The translations under genes and the position numbers were made by a program. This document shows positions 12,801 through 24,095 of a stretch of DNA of 64,000 nt, piece after piece. The stretch covers positions 52,037 to 116,036 of the forward strand of contig JASAMV010004318.1 in the NCBI GenBank assembly GCA_030248065.1, given 5' to 3'. The notes under the pieces are model-generated. The model saw only the letters and a program-made list of their open reading frames with translations, was not told the origin of the DNA and searched no databases. Within the stretch, counting starts at the first letter, position 1. The number at the start of each line of letters is the position of its first letter. The stretch comes from Rhynchonema sp. JSB1_4 (Eukaryota; Nematoda; Chromadorea; Monhysterida; Xyalidae).

Positions 12801-15800
12801 GCTTGTTTTCGAAAGAATGTAATTAGACTTGCGGTGCACGCGTTTGGGTTACGGTAACTACACAATAGTTGGATAGGTATTTGTGCTGCATATATGGTTG
12901 TTATCAGGCAGGATATTAGCTTCAGACACTATTGTGTTTAAAAATTACCGGCGGCCAAATAAGCTCAGGTAGTCATATTGTTATTATTATGAAGAAATCG
13001 GAGTGTAAATTCAATGCACCGCCGTTGTGCTTACCGTAACCGCATGAAATGAAAACATTTGGGGTTACTGTAAAAAGTCGAAGAAAAGTTGTGGAACAAA
13101 GTAGCTTAAATTTGATTTCGAAGCTGGGGCAATTTGAATACCATTCAATCATGCGCGCATACAGAAGATTGCACAATGAGAATTTTGGTGATCAGACCCT
13201 TTTGACTGTTGACTGTTTTTGCGCACAAAAGCGTGCATAACGAGCCAATCAGCGCTATCAAATTGAATTGCGACGAACAATGAAAAGCCGGTACACATAC
13301 ACTAGTTCATAGTGTCGTTAGTCGGTCCTTGTGTGAGTGTCTGAACTTTGTGTGAGCATTTGGATTGTTGGTGATGTGCGCATAAGCTTTACTTGCAGAT
13401 TAAGTTTGCATTTTCAGTGGTTACGGAATGGATGAAAGACTTCTGCGTGTTTGAGAGCGAAAAAGTAGCCTGCAGCAGCATACATACACGCCACACTAAT
13501 ACGCACGACACTAATAATGCAAACTTATCAACATGAGGTTTATATCATAAGATCCGAAAGTCGGCATAGTCCTTCCCGCCATAGCAGCGGTACCAGAAAT
13601 CCGAATCCGCCACCCGCAATAATAGCAGTCATGACCATGAGGTCTGTGTCAGCAGGCAGAGGTTAACGTGGTTTGCGAGTCGACAAAATATTGTGCCGGT
13701 CGATGCGCAAATTGTCGCTTCGAGGCTCGGGCCACACAAGATGACACTTATATACGACAGTTGCGGCACGCGTACAAACTCAATCACCGCCAGTGTCGAG
13801 TGTAGCGTCGAGCACTGGAAAAGTTGTCGGGGCCACTTTGTGTCTGATATCTGGGCTGACAACCTGGCCCGGCCCAAGAAATACCAGCAATAACACCTTT
13901 TTTGGCCGTGCGCAGCAATCGTTGCAAATACATACAGTAACGCAATTTGCAGCGCACGCACACGCAAATCAGGCTGAGCGGCTCATCAAAATTGGCCCTC
14001 ACACAACAAGCAAAAGTCCATGTGTCCATGTCAAGAGCTGTCCTGGGTTATGCATTGCTTGTACATCTGTGGGATAAGGATTAAGTTTGGAATTGTGAAT
14101 CTGGGACAAGAGTCGTGATAATTCAACCATTGGTCACGTGCTGTCTTGAAACATCAGGCAATGCACTCGAACGTGTATCAGATTCCGAAATCTAATTTAC
14201 AATCTGCCTGCTAGTCCCATCAAATTTTACACACCAGCCATAGTCATAGGGACACGCAATCAGTGATTTGTTGTGATTTTAATAAAAGGGCCATAGGGCA
14301 AACGTCAGCGTACTTTTCGGGTCAGCCCGCATTGCGCAAACTCATGCAACAGCATATGTACAGTAGCTGTTGCGTAAAAACGCACTTCATGGGTCTTGAG
14401 TTTGACACAACAAACTAAAGCTTTATCAGGACCCATTAATTTAATTCAAATATATCGCATCTCGTGGATGCTTGCTCCCAGCGCGCCACTTCACGCCTCA
14501 ATTGGTGCGTAATTAGGAGCAGCGAACGTGTAGCATAACCAGCTTGGCTGGTCGGGATTCTTTGGGTACCACTGTTTTGAATATGACATGCATCATCGGG
14601 CTGTATCCAAGTTCATTCCTCATGCAATAGCAAATCAAAGTCGTGATATGCGTGCCTGTCTGGTATTTGTGGCGGGGGAATCGTGAACTTTCGAGGGAAC
14701 AGGGAAATTCTACATTTGTGACCTGATGTACATAATAAAATAGGAGCACGGAAGTCAGACTTCGGCAGGCGTTACACTTTGTGCAGTACCGATAATAACA
14801 GTTTATTTCTTTAAAAAACCAGATTTTTAAACCATTTTTCAGATCCGTATCAAATCCTCGGTCCGACCAGTAGTCGATTGGCCAGTGCCGGTAAGTTCAT
14901 TTGCTTTATTTATTCTTTAAGTTTATAACTTTATGACCCCAGTTCAAAAATTTAGTTGTTTGATTGAGTATCACTGGTTCTGGCCATATTTTCAAGTGCG
15001 TTGCTTGCTGCATCCTTAATTTCAATTTACATTCTTGACCCCACATATCGTATAGCATCCCACACCAAAGGCGGCATCAGTGTCATGTGTAATGTGAGAG
15101 TCTTGCAAGCAGCCAGCTTTCGCTAATGCTCTCTCCTGTGTGCGTTTGACTACGGTAATTGTTGTGGTCGCTGTGGGTAAACAAACCGTGACCTGCGACA
15201 CTGATAATCCGCTACGCTTTATTTGCAAATGGAACCCACATCTTCTGACATGAAGTGAGAGGGATATAAAGAGAAAAACCACAAGAAATAACAAGATGAG
15301 AACAAATGGAAATGAACTTCTTTTACACTGTGATGTTTCAGGCAGCGGGCAGATCCAGTTGTGGCAATTTCTACTGGAATTGCTGTCGGACAGTCGCAAT
15401 GCCGAGACGATCACATGGGAAGGCACTAATGGCGAGTTCAAACTGGTCGATCCGGATGAGGTTTGTATGTACATGTAGCTCAATCGGTTGGACGGCGGAA
15501 CGGGGACAAAGGGTTCGAGTTCGAACCCCGCTCAGGAGCGGTGTAAATTACTTTTAAGAAAGTGCTCGCAGAGAGAGCAATCACAAAGTGCTGAGTGCCT
15601 TGCGCATGGGTAATCTCATTATTGAGAATTGTGCAACGTTTGGATTACCGTCTGACCAATAACATTCGTACATATTTATGTACTTCAATGCAGGCCGTAA
15701 CCGTTAGGGTGCTTCGAGTGCTTCGACTGCCTTGACTGCCTTACACGCATTTGATAGCATGCAGATTTGCTACAGTAACCCCTCTGAAAGCTTGAAAATT

Positions 15801-18115
15801 ACAGGGTTGCAGTTATATATGTTTGTGTGTATTAACTTTGCGGAAAAACGGTTTTTGTGCACGAAAAACGTGCGGTCTACAGTAACCTGAGGCACTCTAA
15901 CGAACAGTTTCACAAATTAGCGATCGCGTGTATTAAGCGTGCATTAGACTGCCCTGGCGAAGTGCCAAGGCAGTCGGGGCAGTCAAATGCAGATTTTTTT
16001 CGCTAATTGGGTTACTGTATGCGCGTGCGTTGTTTCGTGTGCACAAATCACAAATTATAAACTAACAAGCTGCCAAATCATAATTGCAGCGCAAATTCAT
16101 AGTATTTCAGGCACCATGTAGAATTCTGGGTTGAAATAAAGTAATTGAAATTGATTGCACATTCCGTTTGATCAGAATAATCAGAATAACAAACAATATA
16201 AGAAATCAGGAATCGGTAAAAGTCTGGAAGAAAAACGCATCACATAGAAATGAAAGAAAGGCTGCGCACAATCAGAATTCATTGCACACTCATTTTAGTG
16301 AACGTTTTCTGTGTTCGTGTGTGCTTGTAAAAGTCTGTATCAATCCCTGTCCTTGCTGCGCAAGCAGATAACCTGCTGACTCACACACGTTTCCATCTTC
16401 TGTGGACCAAAGACACACATATGCAAACTGCAAAAACAGCAACAAAACGCCTACAGTCTTCCCGTTTTATGGTGACATGATCAGGACGACTCATTCTATG
16501 ACACCATAGGAATAGTGCTATGTACCTGCCTAGCGGCTGCGGCACATCGGACACAAAAAACACGCGTCGCAAAATATGAATCAGATTCACGGATTCCCCA
16601 TACAGAGGGACGACTGTATTTATACTGCTGCTAAACGCTGTTACACCCGCACGGAAGCCAACCACATGCGTTTTTGGTGAAACAAATCATGTAAAATATT
16701 ATGCGGTACAAAGTACGTCTGAATATGCATACATAAATATATATTTACATGTGTCAGATATGTATTACAAATGTTATTAACATATCATGTAAAACTTCTG
16801 TGTACGTCACATAGTTGGGTTTTTCCAAAGTAATTTGACAATTTGTCTTTTGCGCACAAGAAAAATCACCACTACAGTAACCCAACTAGAGTGCCTCGAG
16901 TGCCTCGCCTACAGTAGGTTTCATTAGAGTGCCTTGAGTGCCTCATCCCGTTCAGTGCACCCTGTCGCTAAGGCACTCAAGGCAGTCGAAGCACTCGAAG
17001 CATCCTAACGGTTACGGCCCAATGCAACCCTCAATGTAAGCCAGTCAATTGTGCACGTGTTTTCGGTTGCCCGGTTCTACCTGTTTGACAGACACACGAT
17101 GCGTCAAGTCATCGTCATTGCGAATGCACAGATGGCCACAAAAGTACATCGGGCGTCAAGCTCAGTCCACTCGCTCAAAGTGTGGGCCAAGGATTACGCA
17201 AACGTTCGCTCCTCCACTCGTTCTTTCTGTCCCGCGGACCGAGTATGTGCGCGTCTCAAATGTCCCAAATTCGCATGTTGAAACATCAGCTAACCAACCC
17301 ATTTCAGGTGGCACGTCGTTGGGGTGAACGCAAGTCCAAACCGAACATGAACTATGACAAGCTGTCGCGTGCATTGCGCTACTACTACGACAAGAACATC
17401 ATGACCAAAGTGCACGGCAAACGATACGCGTACAAATTCGATTTTCAAGGTAACGTTTCTGCTTCCTTTTCTAAGAGTAAAAATTCACTTGTTGAGTTTA
17501 TGAAGTTTTTGAAACCTCCAAGGCTGCGAAACATTTGCTTCAGTTTCTGAAGACCGCGCATTATATGCATAAGCAACATACACCACCGCTTGAACGTGAC
17601 GTGTTGAAACAGAAAGCTGCACCATGCTCCTGACCTCGACCAACGTAAATGTCCAGCCAAAAAATTTTAAAAAAATGTTCTTCTCAGACTTACAATATTG
17701 TTTTGTCTCCAACTAGGTTCAAGTTGAAAAACGTCATGTGCGAAAGCTGCAGATTCGAATCCGATCCCTCAGCCTTTAATCATGTACTATCCCCAGCACC
17801 CTTTCAGGTATCGCACAAGCGCTGCAACCGCAACAGCCAAGTGCCGGGTGTGATTTCTTCGCGAGCACCCAGTCTCGTATGTCCCAATCCGAGTTTGCCG
17901 CTTGGTCCAACTATCGTTCAATGAACCATTTCATGTCCGCCGCCGCGGCCCCGGCCACTTTCCCGTCCGCTGCGTCCGCCGGAGCCCTTTTCACCCCCTC
18001 CACCCCTTACACCGGATTTGGCACCGCGGCCGCGTCGCAAACCCCGGCCGCACGCAATTCAACGTTTGCGTTCTATTCAACCACCCCAATGGCGCCCTAT
18101 CCCAAATGTATTTAG
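9881..18115 (+). CDS. FLI/ERG-class ETS transcription factor
   Basis: Seven exons join in phase: 9881-10244, 10535-10657, 11036-11185, 14843-14890, 15342-15460, 17308-17449 and 17808-18115, giving about 417 residues. A Gln/Asn/His-rich N-terminus (residues 1-121) is followed by Ser/Thr-rich linkers, then the FLI/ERG signature [15 protein letters not shown]. The ETS domain covers about residues 229-315 and includes [42 protein letters not shown] and [13 protein letters not shown]. The DNA-contacting RALRYYY helix is intact, so GGAA-core binding is expected. The last exon is Ala/Pro/Ser-rich and starts GIAQALQP, as in FLI1. No pointed (PNT) domain is encoded in the exons I could assemble, unlike vertebrate FLI1 and ERG. 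The likely nematode counterpart is AST-1, from recalled family knowledge. Introns 3 (3.7 kb) and 5 (1.8 kb) are long; intron 5 holds a transposon and a tRNA-like sequence. Confidence 0.92.
15474..15543 (+). other. tRNA-like sequence (pseudogene or SINE head)
   Basis: A good A box (TAGCTCAATCGGTTGGA at 15476-15492) is followed at normal spacing by a B-box-like GGGTTCGAGTTCGAACCCC in which TTCGA is repeated. No seven-pair acceptor stem or clear anticodon arm forms. It sits just after the donor of ETS exon 5. It may be a decayed tRNA or the promoter end of a SINE; no poly(A) tail was seen. Confidence 0.45.
15693..17019. mobile_element. Non-autonomous DNA transposon in ETS intron 5
   Basis: Long terminal inverted repeats: GGCCGTAACCGTTAGG at the left is matched by the inverse of CCTAACGGTTACGGCC at the right, and the homology continues through GCTTCGAGTGCTTCGACTGCC. 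The direct repeat CAATGCA (7 bp) flanks both ends (15686-15692 and 17020-17026). The interior holds further inverted copies of TACAGTAACC and of GTGCCTCGAGTGCC, suggesting nested or rearranged units. No transposase frame was seen. Confidence 0.75.
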
Positions 18116-19376
18116 GATGTTTTGTGTTGATCTTTTATGCGTGTGTATATCTCATGATGATGCCCTTTGAGCTATATTTTTTATTACTCGACCATGATTT
18201 TTAGCGCGGAAAAGGTTTATATTGTTGATGCTTTTTGTACATTTTTTTAGATGTAAAATGTATTTTGGTTTAGTACCACCGATCAATGATCTCATTGGGT
18301 GAATGGTCCTTGTAGTGCTGCTTCTGATCTCGTGAAAACCTTTTTCCTATTTTCTGCTGCTTATTTGATATATACTGTACTTCATTTCTGGTCAACACGA
18401 ATTTCGGCCATGTCGATCAAAAAATTAGAATTCCATGTTGTGTAAAATTCTATCATGTGAATGTATACGTCCCTATAATCATTGACGTTTCTGACAAATG
18501 TTATCACCTCTAATATTTTGCATATTTTGAGTTGTTTGTCTGTGATTTTGACTCTTGGATTTTAGCATTCTAGACGTGTCATTCATGAATCTACTTTTCA
18601 CCTGATTTTGACATTATGTATTATATTTTTTAAAAATTACTCGTATGGTCAGTCAATTTAACCACATGCTTCACAAATTCGTTAAGGTCTAGTCGAAAAA
18701 CAAGCTGCTTTCTTCGAGTCACAGTGGGTTTCTAACGTGCAGCACATAATTACTGTTTTTGTTATTATCTTCATGCACTATTGTCTCTAAAGTGAAAACT
18801 GCTGTACAAAGCCGTAAATTAGATTTTCACACGTTCGACGGTTTTCTTTTCCTCAAGTAAAATATTGTTCAACGTGGTTTCGTTACTTCGCTTAGCATGG
18901 CCGTCTTTTGGCAAGGATATTCGAGCGTGACCCGAGCGTAGCTTTAAGTTCTGGTGGCAGCAAACAGAGTTCACATGGCTTGAATGGTGAATTGAAAACA
19001 AACTATAAATTTTTGACCAACACTTTACTGGCGTTATCTTTAGAAGATTTTGCCATTCACATTGTATCACACTGTACTCGTATTATGATCACAACACCGA
19101 ACAGTCTGTACACGTTTGAAAGAAATCTGACGTTCAAAGCTATCGTGTAATAATCTCTCGAGAGTTCCATTCCGGCGGCCAAAGATCACAAGCGTGTTAA
19201 ATTGGCAGCAAATATCGAATTGTGACGTTCTGTGATCCTTGGCCTTGCCCTGACATACAGTTCAACGAAACGTATTGAAAACGTTTCCGAAAAAGTTTGA
19301 CCCAAAAACGGGTTACAAAAACTTACATAAATTAACAAAACAGTTAGAAAACGTTTAGGGACATTGATAAAATGTC
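18116..19376. other. Convergent intergenic region
   Basis: AT-rich spacer between the 3' ends of the ETS gene (+) and the first prolyl 4-hydroxylase gene (-). It should contain both 3' UTRs. No exon-like sequence was recognised. Confidence 0.5.
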
Positions 19377-22300
19377 CTACAGCTCCGGGTCCAACGCACA
19401 TGGTCTGGCTTTATCTTGACCCCTTTCGTGTATCCAGATGTTGGCCACCCATTTTTGTCCGTGTATTACCGGACAACCAGCGTGCAAACTACGACGGTCG
19501 GGCCGACCACTACGGTAGAGGTTGTACCAGAACAGGGCATCGTTCTGAATAAAAAGGAGCTATGAATTTTGACCATAAATCTATTTTAAAAATGTTATTC
19601 CATGAAAACCAAGATTAGTAAGTGGCACTTTTTCGTACCTTTGATGGAAAAACGGCCAACTCGACGTTTTCAAACGCGGTGGCGCCACCAGACTCGGGTT
19701 GCGATAACTGAAAACGCGTGAGCTGCTTTTCGGATAGGCTGATCATAATTTTAAAACTCACGTAAAACATCATAGTCGCAATACGATTGCCGTATTCGGG
19801 TGAAATAACGTCCTTGTTTTCTCCTTTTTCCTGAATTGGAAAGTGCGCTGTTGCAGCATGGCCACCATCATCAGTATCAGAACATGCAAGCAAGTCCCAC
19901 TCACCAAAGCCATGTCGAAATGAGGTTCGTAATGCCCACCCATGCCGTAATTTTGGACCTGAAACTTTTAAACATTCTCGGAGCCAATTTTTAATTCTGT
20001 GATTATTGTCCAAAATATCGTGAAAGTATTTTTCAGCCACCCCTGCCTGAATATGCTCTGCAGCAGCCATGTCAAAGTCGGTGCACATGGCCGTTCGCTG
20101 TTCCAGTGCACGCACTACGGGGTGTTCGTATTTTTCTAGCCAATAGCTGAAATGTCGACAGTTTGTGATATTTACACAAAAGTTGTCTATGTTAATTTTA
20201 TCAGATAAAAGACAACCTTTGAGCTACCCGGATCTCTGTGACCACTTGAGCATCAGAAATGCTGGTTTTGTTGTTGTTCACAACTTTGGCCCGACGAAGC
20301 TGCAACAAAACAACAGCACTATATAAATCCATTAAAATAAAATCGTCCACCCTGTGTCTTACCCTTGGTGCGGATATACGTTTCAGCTGATCAATTTCTC
20401 TGTCGCTGATGACTTCCTTGAAGAGAAGCACCTCTGGTTCATAACTCAATACTTCGACTTTGAGCCTTGCCAATTGCAGATATGGGGTGTTGGCTTTGTA
20501 ATAACACTTGAGGTGGTGACGGTCGGGGCGCTGAAAGGGATTAGTGTGCTTACGTGAATGTGACCGTTGTGGTGACTGACGATCACCTAGTGCACCTCGA
20601 CTTTTAGGAAAAGCAGGCAGAAACAACAGGCAACCCCAACTCTAATGGTACCGTTTCAGAGCGAGACCAAGATAGTCCCGGTGAAATCTCATTCGCTACG
20701 AGAGCAAGCTGTGCACGCGTTGCACATGCACATCGCATGTAGAGTTACCACCGTGCCAAGTTTCATGGCAGCCGACAAGGTGTATCCCAGTACAGTGCTA
20801 TCACATGACCGAGACCAAACACATCCCAAGCCGAGTAGACTGCCGAGTTTTGATTTCGCCCATTGACCCCAAACACCAACCAAATACTGCTGCCCTCTGC
20901 ACAGCCGTTCGTAGTTTCGCACCGGTCGCCAATGTCGTACATTGTGGATGGGAGGTAATGTTTCAACACGACCATCCCACGACCGATTGGCCATTTTCAG
21001 TGTGTTTTCGTACTGGTCGAGATACGAGGCGGTGGGATAGCGCGGATCTGTGATGTTTCAAGGCTTGAATGACAGTGAAAATCGGGAACTCCAAACTCAC
21101 AACAGCTCGTGATGCACCTTGCTGTTAGAAGTATACTATCAGAAGCTGCTGTCAAAGCTTTCTCATAGTAATTTTGATGCCACAGTGCGAACTTTACGAG
21201 TTTTAGGAATTCCACTCCATGTCCGCTTGACCGACTGATGTTTCACTATCACTCACCAACATCCACAATCTTCCTCGAATAGTGCACAGCCCATTCTGGG
21301 TTGCCCTGCGCGTGCAAGGTGAACCTGAGCAGATCATACAGATTCGATCGATTGAACCACAGTTCTCCTTGCTGCTGCATCACTCGTCCAACTTCGGAGT
21401 CCATTTTCGCCTCACACAAGCGCAACCAGTCCAACGCGTGGTAGTGGTCGTGTTGGTCGAACGCACTACGACCGATTTGGTAACACTCGTTGGCTGCAGT
21501 GTGCTGTATAGGTACTGATGGGCACCTGGTGCACCGATTGATTACAGTTCTGTTTGAGAACATTCTGATTTGATGCAAATTTTGACATCGATGAAACGTC
21601 CAGCAAAATTCACCAGCGTCGAGTGTCTGTCTACTGTGAATGTGGCAGACATCAATTGATGTTTCCCAAAGCATATATAAACTGAACAAGGACGATTTTG
21701 AATCAATATCAAACCCTGGCGAGTGCCTTTATCCACCCACCATCCATTGGCAATCGCTGGGATGCACCCGGCACATCACCGTTGGCCAGTTGCTCGGCGG
21801 TGATCTCATAGGTATCCTGCAGTCTGAACACTGATCGCACGATACCATTCAAATCCTCTCGATCAGCGTGTGGATAGTTGGACTCAAGGTAGTCGATGAA
21901 AGCTACAACGATCATATAATTTTGACTGGTGGTGAATTCAAATTGCAATGATCATATATATTGTAGCTGGTCGTCTTCTTGCTATTCGCTGCGCACTTTG
22001 AGTTGTTTTCACAGGCTGTTGGTGCGCCAAGCTATCGTCAGTACCTACCTGACCGTGACCGCGTTACTCAAAAACATTATTGCAGTTCGATTTTCTGCCT
22101 GCGTAAAACGTCACTATACTTGTGCAAACACCAACGAAGTACGAAGTGGACAGCGGGAATGGAGCCAATTCACCCATAGTTTATATAAGCAGAAATGTGC
22201 ATAAGCAGAACGGGTTACCAACGTTGGTTAATCAGGTTGGTCACTCGTCTTATTAAAAAAATGGTCAATCCTTTGTCTAAAAGTCTCGCCAACATGAAAT

Positions 22301-24095
22301 TGCAACGCGCTGCGTTGATTTCTTCCATCTATGGCACACTAATTCCCTTTTCACCAAAGTCCGTTGCCACTAATTTTTGAATTAAACTTCAATCTTTTAT
22401 TTACATCCACTCACGTGTCTAAAAATGCATTGGAACGCTGTCCAAAAAACCGCGACTTCTATTCCACAATGAAACATGAACGCGATTTTTCTCGTCAAGT
22501 ATTTTTATTCATTTATGACAGTGTTCAAGTTTTCGTGACGACGCGTCGTAAAAACTTGCCAAATATGTTTTTCGCGGACGAATTGTCACAAATTGCACGT
22601 GAGTCGAAAAACGTAAATCTCTCTTGATTATCCGTACTTTGCTTGCGAAATTGGTGTAAAAGATTGAGACCCTTTTGGAACTTTACTACCACATCGTGTT
22701 ATAGGGATGTAACCTAAGGATAAAGAAAACGTGCAATTTCTGAGAAAGTTTGGTACCCTAAAAGACCCGACTTAATCGCGTGACTTCCTTTACTGAGTGG
22801 TTTTTGCCATCACAAACGAAACAAAAATAACACGAATTAACGGATAAAAACAATGTTTGTGAAACCAAAACCAACGAGGTCGTAAAATTTTAGAACCGTT
22901 CGGTGTACGTAGGTTTTTATGTTCGCAAACGCTTAATTTGATCTTTTAGATTGCATTTTTGATCAAAAACACGCGACCCGGAGCAGGCCAAACGAATAGC
23001 CAGTTTTGAGACTCATTGCGATCGTAAACAAATGTTACAGTATGTATATGCAAGTAACATTTGTGGCCTCTAATGTAAGCCATGATACAGTAAATAATGA
23101 TAAAGACAAAACAAACACAGAAAAAGCGAAGCACCAACTGTCAGCACTATTTCTCCTCATCATATCCATCATTGTCTTCACGTCCAACACATGGCGTTTC
23201 ACCAATCGATAGGCCTGGATCGGATTGCCCAATCGATTCTCGAATGACGATCGGTCATCAAAATGCACTGATCGAAACTCGCTCAGCTCGACCGAACTGC
23301 GAAATCAATCGATCATACGCGTATTGAATAACCAATCAATCCACCGGGATTGATCATTAAACATGTCCTTATGAAACTTTGTTTGTGCCATTGATGCTGA
23401 AGTTGTATTGATACATAAAAAGCTTTATTGGACCAAAACTGTCTTCGAAGACAGAGCAAACGATTCCCATGACCAATTATTAGCGTAATTGCTACAATCT
23501 ATTTGACAACGATAAATTGCTCATGCTAAAAAAGGATGGTTTCTCTCGGTGGTGTGTTATCATGCCAATCGGTAGTGTATCAAAGCAAACGGCCAAGGAA
23601 AAAGGTCCAACGATTTCGTGACATTTTGAATTACTACGCCACTTTTCAACCCCGAGTTCAGGCCCGACCTTTTCAGGCCCGGCCGATTTAGGCCCAGCGT
23701 GTTTGACCCATTTATAGGCTTAGGCTTAGGCTCCAGCCGGGCCTGAATCGGCCGCGCCTGAATGGCCGGGCCTGAACCTGAGCCTGAACCGGGACTGAAT
23801 CGTCACACAATAATTTTAAATGCCAATGGCAGTTTTTCACAGATGAGTGGTGGTGCATCGGGTCATCGTCAGTCTCACAAACATGGCTGCACGCCTGTTG
23901 TTATCCTCACCGCTTCAACACATCGAGTCTTTTTATCTCACTGTTCACATATTGATTGACAACTCTGGCAAGACCACGTTCAGCATCCAGCAATTGTTCG
24001 AGTCCGACAGCCGAACTGAATATATCGGCTTCAGCCGATTGACAAATCCAAAGTAATCCGCAAATCCAAGCGATTAGGTGATGTTGTAGATACAT
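19377..24095 (-). CDS. Prolyl 4-hydroxylase alpha subunit, copy 1
   Basis: Twelve exons in transcript order: 24095-23911, 23296-23139, 21902-21741, 21493-21257, 21047-20881, 20530-20363, 20299-20217, 20146-20047, 19958-19905, 19830-19762, 19707-19639 and 19544-19377, about 539 residues. It starts with a signal peptide (hydrophobic core LIAWICGLLWICQ). The N-terminal P4H domain (GLEQLLDAERG, NPIQAYRLVKRHV) and the peptide-binding region (FRLQDTYEITAEQLANGDVP) precede a 2-oxoglutarate/Fe(II) dioxygenase domain. The iron ligands are visible: H433-x-D435 in YEPHFDMA and the distal His near 505 in SLHAGC. Lys near 515 in GQKWVAN binds 2-oxoglutarate. In the ER, with PDI as beta subunit, such enzymes make 4-hydroxyproline in collagen X-Pro-Gly. 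The intron after exon 8 starts with GC, not GT (CAG|gcaggg). It differs from the common TRHAAC in having SLHAGC. It is the downstream member of a tandem pair. Confidence 0.93.
23717..23732 (+). repeat. Interstitial telomere-like (TTAGGC) repeat
   Basis: GGCTTAGGCTTAGGCTCC holds about two and a half TTAGGC units. It lies in P4H copy 1 intron 1, inside a GC-rich low-complexity stretch (about 23650-23790) built from CAGGCCCGGCC-like words. Confidence 0.6.

Noticed and set aside
19615..20115. 166-codon minus-strand frame as a separate gene
   Set aside because: It runs through part of P4H exon 8, the next short intron and beyond; comparison with copy 2 shows the true exon borders, and the frame in exon 9 differs.
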